33,837 bases of DNA from a virus (IMGVR_UViG_3300027687_001309:1-33837), one strand, 5' to 3'; numbered from the stretch's first letter, positions 23,276 to 32,110 are shown. Translations and numbers: made by a program. The notes: generated by a model from the letters alone, not told the origin.

Positions 23276-23582
23276 AAATAAACTTCCTAAGCATGTTATA
23301 GATATATGGCCTGACGTATTTAAAGACATTGACCTTAAAGTTGTGCCTTTAGAATATTTGCACTCTATTAGAGTTGTCTTTCAAGATGGAAAAATTTGGG
23401 ACATTGATATTCAAAATTCTAAAGACGATAATGGTAAAGAAATAAATGTACAATCAGAGTTAGAGAATATATTCAAACATTACGAGCAAGAAATTTCAAA
23501 CGTTGACTTTAGACTTGATACTGAAAGAGTTAAACGAGATATTAAGAAAAGAACTGCTCTTTTTATGAAGAAAAGAAGATAA
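23262..23582 (+). CDS. Conserved-looking phage protein, function unknown
   Basis: This 106-residue protein starts at a GTG inside the previous gene's end. It has DIWPDVFKDIDLKVVPLEYL, a strand pair (IRVVFQDGKIWDIDI) and a very basic C-terminus (DTERVKRDIKKRTALFMKKR). The basic tail suggests binding to nucleic acid or to an acidic partner. I recall a similar protein in cyanophages. Confidence 0.65.
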   Translation: MPKDKNKLPKHVIDIWPDVFKDIDLKVVPLEYLHSIRVVFQDGKIWDIDIQNSKDDNGKEINVQSELENIFKHYEQEISNVDFRLDTERVKRDIKKRTALFMKKRR

Positions 23583-23599
23583 GAATTATTGTTACGTGG

Positions 23600-23607
23600 C
23601 ATAAATA
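23600..23607 (+). promoter_or_regulatory. T4-late-type promoter box CATAAATA
   Basis: CATAAATA is in the 59-bp gap before a virion fibre-like gene, 35 bases from its ATG. The ATAAATA core is exact and a late class fits a structural gene. Confidence 0.6.
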
Positions 23608-23641
23608 CATGTAAGAAACTATATTTTAGGAGTTCCAAAGA

Positions 23642-24778
23642 ATGGCTTTAAGATTAAGACGTGGTAGTAATGCTGATAGATTACTTATAACCCCTTTAGA
23701 GGGAGAGTTAGTATACACCACAGATTCAAAATTAATTTACATAGGTGATGGTGCAACAGTTGGCGGAGTGCTAGTTGGAATTCAAGCACTAGGTTCAAAT
23801 TTAAATTTAGCTGGCAATGACATAGTAGGAACTGGAAATATTAATATTACTGGTACTATTACTGCTAGTGGAGATATTAACTTAGGTGACGGAGTAGGTG
23901 GTGACACTATTGGGATCCAAGGAAATATTACTTCTAACTTATTGCCAAATGTAGATAGTAATTATAATATTGGTAGTGGATCACTAAGATGGAATAATAT
24001 ATTTTCAACAGGTGTAGATGTTGGTGGACAAATTAATGCTGAAACAATTAATTCTAATATTGTTGCAGACGATAGTACTATTTCGTATAACAAAGCATCA
24101 AATACATTTAACGGTGTATTTAATGGTGATTTATCTGGAAGTGTATTCGGCGATGATAGTACACTATTAGTTGACGGAGTTAATAGTAAAATTGTTGGCG
24201 CAGTAACAACTCCTAATCTTAAAATTGAAGCAGACGGCACAGATATTAGCTTACTAACAATTTCTTCAAACGTTGTAGGTGCTACTGGTGCTAATGATAT
24301 TGTATTTGAGTCTTATGGTGGATCTACACTATCACGAACTAATGTAGTAGCTGGTAACGCAGTCGTAGATATAACTTCCAAAGCCTGGCACACAGGTGCC
24401 GCTGTGGGTGTAGCAACTATGAGATTTAGAACTGATCCGTTAGGCACATTTAGCAATCCTTCTACTGGCTTGCCTGGAAGTATTCTGTTTAGTACGTTTA
24501 ATGATGCTGGCACGCAACCACTTCTTAACTTTATGGAATTAGATTGCCAAGGAAGATTAAATGTTGGCGGTACATCTGTTAGTAATCCTTCTTTACCTGG
24601 TAAAGTTCGAGTCGTTGGCGGAGTAACTTCTACTAGTTTTATGCGGCCAGGAGTATATGCAGATGATACAGCACGTGACGCGGCAATTACAAGTCCAGCT
24701 GCTGGTATGATGGTGTTTAACACAACAGGTACCAAATTCCAAGGTTACACTGGCGCTGCTTGGGTAGATTTAAACTAA
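23642..24778 (+). CDS. Virion structural / tail fibre-like protein
   Basis: This 378-residue protein is rich in Gly, Asn, Ser, Thr and Val and has almost no Cys. The N-terminus LRLRRGSNADRLLITPLEGE, followed by YTTDSKLIYIGDGATVGG, is the start typical of marine T4-like fibre and structural proteins. The middle is made of beta-repeat-like segments (GNINITGTITASGDINLG). The C-terminus MMVFNTTGTKFQGYTGAAW is a common fibre tip ending. It probably forms a trimeric fibre or head/tail decoration. The gene ends tail-to-tail with the minus-strand cassette, the two stops overlapping by 9 bases. Confidence 0.82.
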   Translation: MALRLRRGSNADRLLITPLEGELVYTTDSKLIYIGDGATVGGVLVGIQALGSNLNLAGNDIVGTGNINITGTITASGDINLGDGVGGDTIGIQGNITSNLLPNVDSNYNIGSGSLRWNNIFSTGVDVGGQINAETINSNIVADDSTISYNKASNTFNGVFNGDLSGSVFGDDSTLLVDGVNSKIVGAVTTPNLKIEADGTDISLLTISSNVVGATGANDIVFESYGGSTLSRTNVVAGNAVVDITSKAWHTGAAVGVATMRFRTDPLGTFSNPSTGLPGSILFSTFNDAGTQPLLNFMELDCQGRLNVGGTSVSNPSLPGKVRVVGGVTSTSFMRPGVYADDTARDAAITSPAAGMMVFNTTGTKFQGYTGAAWVDLN

Positions 24779-25312
24779 TTTAATAAGTTTGATAACTTCA
24801 GATAACGGATCATTAAATCCTATCTGAAATAATATTCTAGATTGAGTATTTTCTAAACAGCCATGTTTAACTTTAGTATTAATTAGCACCGGTCCGGAAT
24901 AGTGATAACAATCTATAAAATTATTATCATTATCTACCCAAGTTATTGGATTTACAGTTTCTCCAATAGGAATAGTTAATACACAATCCCTAGCATCTAT
25001 ATGATACGGTAGTTTACCTGTTACTACTGCAATATGTGCTCTACTATAAAGATACATTAAATCAGAATGTAATGGTAATCTTACACAATATTTTGCAATT
25101 TTTTTAAACAAGTTGTGAGTTGAATAGTCAACATTACTATTTTTTAAATAAAAGTTTTTATATTGATTAAACACTGGCCTAAGTGTTCCATCAGGATTTT
25201 TACCTTGAACAGCGACTGCTTTGTCTTGATAAGTATTTTTTAGATGCTCTAAAAATTGATAATCTTTTTCATCTAAATTTAAGTCAACTTGATGGTATAA
25301 AATATTATTCAT
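24770..25312 (-). CDS. Fe(II)/2-oxoglutarate oxygenase-like protein, putative
   Basis: This 180-residue protein shows a plausible oxygenase active site: H104 and D106 in YHIDARD, H150 in KHGCLEN and R159 in SRILFQIGF, spaced as in small Asp- or Pro-hydroxylase-type folds. The substrate is unknown. The start at 25312 (MNNILYHQVD) overlaps the previous gene's stop; a 6-codon longer start is possible. It is the last gene of the minus-strand cassette, directly after the desaturase. Confidence 0.6.
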   Translation of the reverse strand: MNNILYHQVDLNLDEKDYQFLEHLKNTYQDKAVAVQGKNPDGTLRPVFNQYKNFYLKNSNVDYSTHNLFKKIAKYCVRLPLHSDLMYLYSRAHIAVVTGKLPYHIDARDCVLTIPIGETVNPITWVDNDNNFIDCYHYSGPVLINTKVKHGCLENTQSRILFQIGFNDPLSEVIKLIKLV

Positions 25313-25979
25313 GATTATGATGATCCCCATGCCTCCACGATAGCGGTGTTAGCCATGCTATCTCTGGTATATTTCTAGGCACGCCATTTTTGTGGCCTAA
25401 CCAATTAACTAAGCCGTTTACATGAATTGTATAAACAACAGAAGGTGCAATCATAAACAATACCAGTCGTAGGTCAATAGTTGCTAATATTAAAACACAT
25501 AAAAAATGTAGTTTAACTTGATTATGATGTAAAAACACTAATGATTTACTTTTAACTAAATCTCTTGCACTTGCTGGATTAATTTTTACTTTCTTCCACA
25601 TTAATGTATAAACCCTCCACCAGCCAATGTGTATTGGACTGTGCGGATCTTTATCAGTGTCTACATGTTTATGATGATGTCTATGTATTACTGAGAAGTT
25701 AAACGGACCACCTGCAGCAGTAAATAAATTAATTAAATACGAGTATACATTATTATACCAAACATCTTTATATTTTCCATGTGCAATATATAAATGTCCA
25801 ATATGTCCAAATAAAGCAAACCCAATATATCCACTTAATACGGACATAATTATATATGCTGTTTCCCAATTGTAATACCATAGCCCAGCAACAAGTGCAA
25901 TATGATGGAAAATAATTATACTTTTATTTCTATGAGCTTTAGTAAAGTTCTGTAAGTTTTTGTAAAAATTATGTATCAT
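25305..25979 (-). CDS. Fatty acid desaturase-like membrane protein
   Basis: This 224-residue integral membrane diiron enzyme has all three histidine boxes: H62-x4-H67 (HLYIAH), HRHHHKH at residues 99-105, and H217-x2-H220-H221 near the C-terminus (HGDHHNH). Hydrophobic segments lie around 21-60 and 155-185. The pattern is that of acyl-lipid or acyl-CoA delta-9 type desaturases, at the short end of the family. It overlaps the aldolase-like gene by 11 bases and the oxygenase by 8. It should act in the host inner membrane on acyl chains. Confidence 0.88.
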   Translation of the reverse strand: MIHNFYKNLQNFTKAHRNKSIIIFHHIALVAGLWYYNWETAYIIMSVLSGYIGFALFGHIGHLYIAHGKYKDVWYNNVYSYLINLFTAAGGPFNFSVIHRHHHKHVDTDKDPHSPIHIGWWRVYTLMWKKVKINPASARDLVKSKSLVFLHHNQVKLHFLCVLILATIDLRLVLFMIAPSVVYTIHVNGLVNWLGHKNGVPRNIPEIAWLTPLSWRHGDHHNHE

Positions 25980-26694
25980 AACCTGGATTTATCCTATCTA
26001 ATTTTCTCTTCATTGCAGACCATAATAAAGGTGGTGCTCTATCTGACTGATTATCTGTATTGTATTTAGTAGTGCGATCTGTAACATCTTTTTCAATCGG
26101 TATAAATAGATTATCTGTAGATTGGATTGCTAGTTGTATTTCACACGCTCGCTGAAGTATATATTGATTAAAAAATGCACTATCAATTGTTTTTGCCGTA
26201 ACAAGAGAACCGTGATTCTTCATCATGCAAAAGTTATTTTTTCCTATGCTAGATACTAATCTTTCTTTTTCATCTTCCCAGAAAAATATTCCTTCATAAT
26301 CATGATATGAAATATTTTTAGTAATATATACTCCGTACTGAGAACACGGCTGTAGTCCGTTAGTAAACGACGATACTGCAACAATAGGAGTTGTATGTGT
26401 GTGTACAATATAATTTATATCTGGACGAGCTACATGAACAGCACTATGAATATTGTATCCAACTTTATTGTATAGTCTTTCTTCTGAAGATCCATCGTTA
26501 AGGTTTATTTTAATTAAAGATGATGCTGTAATTTCTTCGTACAAGTAACCATACGGATTCATAAGAATATAGTCCGTTCCAGGAATTCTAGCACTTATAT
26601 GTGTAAAAATTGAGTCTGACCAATTAAGTATATCGAATATTCGATATATTGCAGCAAGATTACATCTTGTTTTCCATTCAAGTTCTAATTGCAT
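25969..26694 (-). CDS. Class II aldolase/adducin-family protein
   Basis: This 241-residue protein has the aldolase/adducin pattern: GYNIHSAVHVARPDINYIVH followed by THTT gives the metal-binding histidines H98 and H100, and KNHGSL gives H161. The IHSAVH element is that of the adducin-like branch, whose biochemical role is poorly known, rather than of fuculose-phosphate aldolase. The gene lies between two desaturase genes and overlaps both (11 and 17 bases), which suggests that it works on the same substrate pathway. Confidence 0.85.
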   Translation of the reverse strand: MQLELEWKTRCNLAAIYRIFDILNWSDSIFTHISARIPGTDYILMNPYGYLYEEITASSLIKINLNDGSSEERLYNKVGYNIHSAVHVARPDINYIVHTHTTPIVAVSSFTNGLQPCSQYGVYITKNISYHDYEGIFFWEDEKERLVSSIGKNNFCMMKNHGSLVTAKTIDSAFFNQYILQRACEIQLAIQSTDNLFIPIEKDVTDRTTKYNTDNQSDRAPPLLWSAMKRKLDRINPGYDT

Positions 26695-27448
26695 GTATAA
26701 AATATTTCATTAAATCAAACTCATACCATTTATTTCTTATATCAGTAGTATACGACGATTGATAACAATGATGTGTATTATGCATACCATTACCAATAGT
26801 TAGTGCATTTAAAATTATATTGTTAGTACTATGATCAGGTGTATTGTACGTTCGGTAACCGTGTCCATGTCCTACAATATTAACAATTCCTGTTTCTAAA
26901 AAGAATCCAAAACACGGAAATGCAAATAAAAGTAATAGAGGATATATACCAAACATACTTAATACTACTAACCATAAATAAAATAATTTAAAATAATGCT
27001 TATGAATAAACATTATCTCAGTATCTCTAATAATGTCTTTGCCGTATTTTGCTGACGGAACAAAATCCGAACTCCAGGTTCTTAAAAATATTTTTAAGTT
27101 ACCTGCTATTGCCGGAGGATGCGGATCATCTACGGTATCTGAGTCTTTGTGATGGACTCTATGTGTTATAACCCATAAAAATTGACTACCATGGCCTACT
27201 ATAAAAGATATAAATTTAAGAACTTTATCCCAAAAATTAGATGTTTTAAATGATCGATGAGAAAAATATCTATGTAATGCTACATCCCCTCCAATTTTAC
27301 CAATTGTATAGTACGACAACAGACCTAATAGCAATACTGTCCAGGAAAAATAATTTACACTCCAATATAAAATTACTATTATAGATAGTGCAAAATTAAT
27401 CTTCATCTTTGCAGAAGATGAAAAAAGTTTATCCGGGTCTAAAGTCAT
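26678..27448 (-). CDS. Acyl-CoA/acyl-lipid delta-9-type fatty acid desaturase
   Basis: This 256-residue membrane protein has the stearoyl-CoA desaturase-type boxes HRYFSH (H59, H64), HRVHH (H96, H99, H100) and HNTHH (H223, H226, H227). The spacing and the GDVALHRYFSHRSFK context are close to that family. Hydrophobic segments are at about 20-50, 75-92 and 152-188. It is distinct from the other desaturase in sequence, so the pair is not a recent duplication. It should introduce double bonds into host acyl chains. Confidence 0.92.
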   Translation of the reverse strand: MTLDPDKLFSSSAKMKINFALSIIVILYWSVNYFSWTVLLLGLLSYYTIGKIGGDVALHRYFSHRSFKTSNFWDKVLKFISFIVGHGSQFLWVITHRVHHKDSDTVDDPHPPAIAGNLKIFLRTWSSDFVPSAKYGKDIIRDTEIMFIHKHYFKLFYLWLVVLSMFGIYPLLLLFAFPCFGFFLETGIVNIVGHGHGYRTYNTPDHSTNNIILNALTIGNGMHNTHHCYQSSYTTDIRNKWYEFDLMKYFIHAIRT

Positions 27449-28494
27449 TAATATGCATACCTAAATTTTTCAATATATTCTTCAATTGTTATTACTTTGC
27501 TATCAAGCACAATACCTGGTTCTGCATAACCTAAATTTTGTAAGCCTTGAGTTCCTTTGTGTAAGATTTTGTCATAGTTACAAGTCTGTCTAACCATAAC
27601 TCGCTTACTACAATCTTCTGTCATTCTTCTATGCACTGTAATTGTTTGATCCATCATGATTAATTCGCCATCGGCCCATTTCTGTTCGTACATAAACTCA
27701 GGACGCATAAACCAATTCTTTAAATATTCCATGATTTCATTGCTATCGGCTTCGCTATATCCTTTAAAATGATGCAATGTAGCATAACTTAAACGAATAC
27801 CTTTTCGTCCAAGCGGGCTATAACAAACAACAGGTACTTCGCTATCATCAATTGGACACATGTTCATTCTTAGAATGTTATCCTGACTTGCGTTTAATCC
27901 GGGTGCCATTTTGTTAGGAACATACTTATGGACACCTACTAAGTTTTCAAGTTGATCTTTCCATTCACTCGACAAAGTTTCATAAGCATCAGCAGTTTGT
28001 AAAAATTCAGTACTTGTATTTTCTGTACCTTCGACAGACATAAGCACAATCATTGGTACAAAGTTTCCTGTACCTTGTCTATCACAATGCCAATCTAAAA
28101 CACCTTCGGCGAACATGCCTAGAAAATCACCCTCTTCATCTCTTTTTCCGGTAACTCGTATCATTCCGTCGTATTGCTCAAGGCCAGATCGAATTTTTCT
28201 AAGTTCTTTAAGCGTTTGTAAATCTTTTTTAGTTATATTTTTAGACTTTCTACGTTCTGAAGTCATTTTGTAAGCAGATTGGTCTACACCGCCGAACGGA
28301 TTGCCAAATATATTAGCAATATAATTTAAACGTTCTGGAGTTACACTACAGTTGTCTTTATTAATATAAACTAATAGTTGATCAGCAGATATTAATCCTA
28401 CTTCAATTAATTCTTCATCTGAACAATTTTGCAAATTGATATCATAAATTTCAACTCCTAGCGAGCCAAAGCCATTTAGTTTTCTTATTTTCAT
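27448..28494 (-). CDS. TauD/TfdA-like Fe(II)/2-oxoglutarate dioxygenase
   Basis: This 348-residue protein has an HxD motif in LDWHCDRQG (H136, D138), the distal histidine H288 in MDQTITVHRRM and a following arginine (R298 or R302) for 2-oxoglutarate. This is the full active site of the clavaminate synthase/TauD family. The substrate is unknown. It starts at ATG behind GAGG, directly after a 26-residue peptide, and overlaps the desaturase by one base. Its second-half loops are longer than in TauD (about 280). Confidence 0.9.
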   Translation of the reverse strand: MKIRKLNGFGSLGVEIYDINLQNCSDEELIEVGLISADQLLVYINKDNCSVTPERLNYIANIFGNPFGGVDQSAYKMTSERRKSKNITKKDLQTLKELRKIRSGLEQYDGMIRVTGKRDEEGDFLGMFAEGVLDWHCDRQGTGNFVPMIVLMSVEGTENTSTEFLQTADAYETLSSEWKDQLENLVGVHKYVPNKMAPGLNASQDNILRMNMCPIDDSEVPVVCYSPLGRKGIRLSYATLHHFKGYSEADSNEIMEYLKNWFMRPEFMYEQKWADGELIMMDQTITVHRRMTEDCSKRVMVRQTCNYDKILHKGTQGLQNLGYAEPGIVLDSKVITIEEYIEKFRYAY

Positions 28495-28501
28495 AATTAC
28501 C

Positions 28502-28582
28502 TCATTTCAACTGATTTATGATTGCAATTTCCCAAGCATCTCGAGGTTTACCATCTCTATGACCTTTATAAAATTTGTACAT
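28502..28582 (-). CDS. 26-residue hypothetical peptide
   Basis: This is a tiny ORF, ATG to TGA, starting 4 bases after the fibre-like stop and ending 5 bases before the dioxygenase start. The peptide is MYKFYKGHRDGKPRDAWEIA then IINQLK. It fills a gap between two coupled genes, which supports translation, but a chance ORF or a leader peptide is possible. No ribosome binding site is clear. Confidence 0.3.
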   Translation of the reverse strand: MYKFYKGHRDGKPRDAWEIAIINQLK

Positions 28583-28586
28583 AGAA

Positions 28587-29165
28587 TTAATCACCTAGTA
28601 ATATCTCTCTCCATTTAGTTCCATCGTAAAACACTGTGTATGGAGTTTTAGAATTTTTCCCGCAAGGATCCCATTCATTTGGATTACCACTAGCAACAGT
28701 TATCATTCCTGCTTCGCCTTCTGCCGGCGGTGTTGATTGCACTCTTAACTTTGCAATACCGTTAATATCTAACCTTGCATTAGGCGACGGGTGTTTTGTT
28801 CCTATTCCAAAATTATTATGATTAGCAATTACAAAAACACCATTTTCTGGAAACAAATGTCCTTCTGTTTTTTCACGATTGCCTAGTAATAAAAAGTTTG
28901 AGCCACCAACAATTATAGAGTTAGCACCTGATCCATTTATATCTTCTTTTTCAAAAACAACTCTTCCAAAAACAGTATGCGGCAAGGATAAGTCTGCCTC
29001 GGGATCCCGGCGAATTAATTTTAACGTAGCTCTATTAAACCAACTGCTAGTAGTTGTCCGTACTTGTAGTGTTGCAGGGGTGTCAATATCATTGTTGCTA
29101 TTAGAAACTGTTAAAATGTTAGTATCTGAAGTAACTATATCTTTTATATCATTTAATTTTTCTAT
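28587..29165 (-). CDS. Fibre-like virion protein with no standard start codon in the sequence
   Basis: The reading frame is a fibre-like protein: ANHNNFGIGTKHPSPNARLD, LDINGIAKLRVQSTPPAEGE, and a C-terminal TPYTVFYDGTKWREI. The standard start found is TTG at 28985, but coding-like sequence (LTVSNSNNDIDTPATLQVRT) continues upstream to near 29165 without ATG, GTG or TTG. An AAGGA ribosome binding site lies 8 bases before an ATA at 29165-29163. Alternatively a lost A in the homopolymer after ATG 29191 has broken the frame. I give the ATA start; the 5' end is uncertain. The late box at 29206-29213 fits this transcript. Confidence 0.6.
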   Translation of the reverse strand: MEKLNDIKDIVTSDTNILTVSNSNNDIDTPATLQVRTTTSSWFNRATLKLIRRDPEADLSLPHTVFGRVVFEKEDINGSGANSIIVGGSNFLLLGNREKTEGHLFPENGVFVIANHNNFGIGTKHPSPNARLDINGIAKLRVQSTPPAEGEAGMITVASGNPNEWDPCGKNSKTPYTVFYDGTKWREILLGD

Positions 29166-29205
29166 TTTATTGTTCCTTTTTATTGTTTCATTAGACTATT
29201 TTTAG

Positions 29206-29213
29206 TATTTATC
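29206..29213 (-). promoter_or_regulatory. T4-late-type promoter box GATAAATA
   Basis: On the minus strand GATAAATA lies in the short gap before the fibre-like gene, at the 3' end of the SGNH gene. It is 41 bases from the ATA start proposed for that gene. The core ATAAATA is exact. Confidence 0.5.
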
Positions 29214-30030
29214 GGTGACATAATTTATTATATAAATAATTGGCCATTATAGAATGATGATGTTCTTTTGGATGACTATACCCGTGAACATCATCATCCC
29301 AATTTTTTACAATCTGACTAAAAGAGTAATTACAATCAATTATAGACGATAACTTAAAAACTTCGTTAGACAAATTTTTATATTTGTTCTCTAATAACGG
29401 ATCAACTACCCAAGGCCTATGCATAAATTGTAATAGTATCCTATTGTTTAATTGTTTAGAAAGAAAATTTAGATGTTTCAACGACAAAAATGTATTAAAA
29501 AAATACTGATTTACATTTGAAATATATAATAAAAATTCATTATAAAATTTTGTTGAGGGCCAATCATGTTTCCAATCAAAAATAGTTTTATGTGTATTGC
29601 CGTTTTTGTCTATCCACATCCATCTTTCATACGGACTGATTCCTACAATAACAAGATCGGTATCTTTTATTAGAGATGCCGATAGATCTAATTCTATATT
29701 GTAAACTGATAGCTGATTATTGCCTGCTGGAACTGATCGATTATCACAATCAACATTAAATAATTGTGCTAATTTATTAGCCCATGATTTTGTCTTAGAG
29801 TAATTTTCTATTTCTTCAAAAGATACATCAGAGTTTATATATTTTTCTATAAACAATTTCCTAGTATGCTGTTTTTTAATTTTATCAATATCAGAAATAT
29901 CAAATTTACGTTTATAATCGTTATTTAAAAATAATTCATTTCCTATTTCTGAACCGGCGGTAATACTACATCCGTAAAATACAATCCTATCAAAATTTAT
30001 TATAGTATTGTCACGAACAATTGATGCCAT
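29209..30030 (-). CDS. SGNH/GDSL-type hydrolase-like protein
   Basis: This 273-residue protein has the block I motif GCSITAG with S22 as nucleophile. It then has NRSVPAGNNQ (block with Gly/Asn oxyanion residues) and a C-terminal YSHPKEHHHSIMANYLY block, in which H253-P254 is the likely catalytic His. The usual DxxH aspartate is not at the expected place (a Gly is there; D247 is close), so activity is uncertain. Such enzymes de-esterify lipids or polysaccharides. Next to fibre-like genes it could act on a host surface polymer. It starts 2 bases after the radical SAM stop. Confidence 0.75.
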   Translation of the reverse strand: MASIVRDNTIINFDRIVFYGCSITAGSEIGNELFLNNDYKRKFDISDIDKIKKQHTRKLFIEKYINSDVSFEEIENYSKTKSWANKLAQLFNVDCDNRSVPAGNNQLSVYNIELDLSASLIKDTDLVIVGISPYERWMWIDKNGNTHKTIFDWKHDWPSTKFYNEFLLYISNVNQYFFNTFLSLKHLNFLSKQLNNRILLQFMHRPWVVDPLLENKYKNLSNEVFKLSSIIDCNYSFSQIVKNWDDDVHGYSHPKEHHHSIMANYLYNKLCHR

Positions 30031-30032
30031 TA

Positions 30033-30980
30033 TTAATAGCCACCTTCGTTCATTTTAACATGCTCGCTCATTGGTGCTACTTTAAAATCTGCTGTTAATC
30101 TGCCACGGCGGTTATTTCCAGGTAACGGAACACCATCTGGATTTGAGAATGTATTCCAATCAGCTATTTTAAACCATATTCCGCTTTTATGAAAAGGTTT
30201 ACCTTTAGAATTTTCAGATAAAGGAAATACAAAACTGCTTTCTTCAATATCTTTGTTTTTATAGATTGGATTATTTCTCCAGCTTTCTATATAATCTACA
30301 CTTAACTTAGTTTGTTCTGATACTAAATTAATTAATCCTTGCATAGTGTAGTTACTATCCATAGTTATAATTTGTCCACCGAGGTTTTCATCAAACATAC
30401 TTCGTCCTAAATTGCCAACGTTTTTTATCCTAGCTAGTACATTAACTACACCAGTTTGATTATATAAATGTAACAATCTAGAAACTGCTTCATCATTAAC
30501 ACCTTTAACAATAATAGTTCCGGTATCAATAATCATTCTGTTATTAACTAGATTTTGAAGAGCTGCAATTTTTTTAGTTGCACATCTAAGTTCGTCAATT
30601 TCTTCGTACCAGTCGTCGTTGTCAACTCCGTTTAGGCTGAGATATATGTGAGATAATCTATTAGATTTTAGTTCTTTGACATACCTATCACTTGCTAACC
30701 GAAGTCCGTTAGTTAACAAAGTTGCACGATGACCTGTTTCTCTTATTCTGCGGATAAGTTGAGGCAAATCTTTTCTCATAGTAGGCTCTGCACCTACTAC
30801 ACGTATCATAGTTTTATTGGGGAATTTTTTAATAGTTTCAATTAGTATATCAGCATCTAGATCAGGTATGTTTCGATTAGGAATATAACAATTTTTACAA
30901 CTCATATTACATCGATGTGTAACATCCACCATTACATCACTAAAATGATTATGTTCTGGGTCTAATTCATAATATTGCAT
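30033..30980 (-). CDS. Radical SAM enzyme, function unknown
   Basis: This 315-residue protein has the cluster motif C24-x3-C28-x2-C31 (THRCNMSCKNCYIPNRN), followed by VVGAEPTMRKDL, a variant of GGEP, and TLLTNGLRL. This is the SPASM/MoaA-like core. The rest (with a long insert and a C-terminal tail) shows no second Fe-S cysteine cluster. The substrate could be a peptide, lipid or nucleotide. A good AGGAG site lies 7 bases before the ATG. It would need an Fe-S cluster and SAM, both with possible phage supply (IscU, MetK). Confidence 0.9.
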   Translation of the reverse strand: MQYYELDPEHNHFSDVMVDVTHRCNMSCKNCYIPNRNIPDLDADILIETIKKFPNKTMIRVVGAEPTMRKDLPQLIRRIRETGHRATLLTNGLRLASDRYVKELKSNRLSHIYLSLNGVDNDDWYEEIDELRCATKKIAALQNLVNNRMIIDTGTIIVKGVNDEAVSRLLHLYNQTGVVNVLARIKNVGNLGRSMFDENLGGQIITMDSNYTMQGLINLVSEQTKLSVDYIESWRNNPIYKNKDIEESSFVFPLSENSKGKPFHKSGIWFKIADWNTFSNPDGVPLPGNNRRGRLTADFKVAPMSEHVKMNEGGY

Positions 30981-31518
30981 TTTTGATACTCCTGAGGTTT
31001 GCCCTATTTACACAGTATTTACCTAGTAACGCTACTCGATCTGCAGCATCTGAGTTTTTCACAGAATGTTTATAACATCCATTCACAAAATATAGTTCTC
31101 CAGGTTCCATAACAACACTGTCTCCTGTTTCTGACATAAAAGTATGACGTCCTTGGATTACACATAAACATCGTAACGTAAATGGTTCATCGAGATGAAA
31201 TGGAAGAGTTGAATTTGCTTCTAATTTGCCAAATCTTAAATGATGTATGCCGGACAATATATTATATTCATTTGGCAGCGTTAATTCATTTGTGTATAAT
31301 TGATTATAATATGTTGTTAATTCATCAAAAGCTTCAACTGTAGTTCCTTTAATGCCATCTTTTTCTCGCTGGTATTTTGCATAATCACTTGATACAGGTG
31401 TGTTACTATATACAGAATATGCATAATCTAACCATTCTTTTTTTACTTTTCCTAATAGCAAAAACGCCGGTAGTTGTCGTCCTTTAACGTATGCCCTTAG
31501 TGTCTTTATATCGTTCAT
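30967..31518 (-). CDS. Asp/Asn beta-hydroxylase-like Fe(II)/2OG oxygenase
   Basis: This 183-residue protein carries an active-site set: H108 and D110 in LPFHLDEPFTLR, H151 in YKHSVKN and R161 in DRVALLGKY. It also has the GELYFVNGCYKHS element seen in the aspartyl/asparaginyl hydroxylase family. The substrate may be a protein side chain or a small molecule. The start overlaps the end of the GNAT-like gene by 35 bases. The ORF is intact. Confidence 0.75.
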   Translation of the reverse strand: MNDIKTLRAYVKGRQLPAFLLLGKVKKEWLDYAYSVYSNTPVSSDYAKYQREKDGIKGTTVEAFDELTTYYNQLYTNELTLPNEYNILSGIHHLRFGKLEANSTLPFHLDEPFTLRCLCVIQGRHTFMSETGDSVVMEPGELYFVNGCYKHSVKNSDAADRVALLGKYCVNRANLRSIKNAIL

Positions 31519-32110
31519 GGTATTCCTCTATGCTAATTTTTTTAAGATCAAAATTTTTAAATTCTGTTAAGTAATATATAGCAATACTCTGCCAACATTC
31601 CGGCTTTGGTCTAGGACTACCATCTGATAAACATTTGCAAGTGTTGTAAAGATCAGGCAGCAATTCAAATTTATATTGCGGTTGCCTGTTCGTCAGCATT
31701 TCTAAAGCTCTTCGTTTTTTTGGGTTTTGCATACTGATAAAAACAGAACTAAACCCTCTAGCTTTAGCTACTTCCATCTGATATGGTATTACATAAAACG
31801 AATTGTATCTTAAATTGTTGTTAAAAGGGCTAAACATACCGCCATTTTTGTTCCAATCATAGTAGTATGTTCTATCTAATATACGTGCAGTATAGTTTGG
31901 ATATCGACCACCGTTATACAATCCACTAATAGCAAGTAGTTTATCATTTTCAACCAATACAGTAAAGCACTCATAATCATTAAGTTTAGACTCTAAGTCA
32001 ACATAATTTTTTGCATTATGATGTCCAGAATTAACTATTTCTGGGATTGAATCAATTACACGTTGTTTCCATTTATCTGATGTTAATATATTATAAATTT
32101 GGATAGTCAT
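31484..32110 (-). CDS. GNAT-like acetyltransferase, tentative
   Basis: This 208-residue protein has the general shape of a GNAT N-acyltransferase: a first strand-helix part, a LLAISGLYNGGRYPNYTARI stretch, YNSFYVIPYQMEVAKARGFS (possible acetyl-CoA binding region) and SVFISMQNPKKRRALEML. The classical R/Q-x-x-G-x-A motif is not clear, so the call is tentative. The start is the ATG at 32110, overlapping the previous gene by 20 bases. The substrate is unknown. Confidence 0.45.
   Translation of the reverse strand: MTIQIYNILTSDKWKQRVIDSIPEIVNSGHHNAKNYVDLESKLNDYECFTVLVENDKLLAISGLYNGGRYPNYTARILDRTYYYDWNKNGGMFSPFNNNLRYNSFYVIPYQMEVAKARGFSSVFISMQNPKKRRALEMLTNRQPQYKFELLPDLYNTCKCLSDGSPRPKPECWQSIAIYYLTEFKNFDLKKISIEEYHERYKDTKGIR

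Noticed and set aside
28879-29205. 108-residue plus-strand ORF opposite the fibre-like gene
   Set aside because: The minus-strand frame has clear fibre-like sequence over the same bases, so the plus ORF is a shadow.
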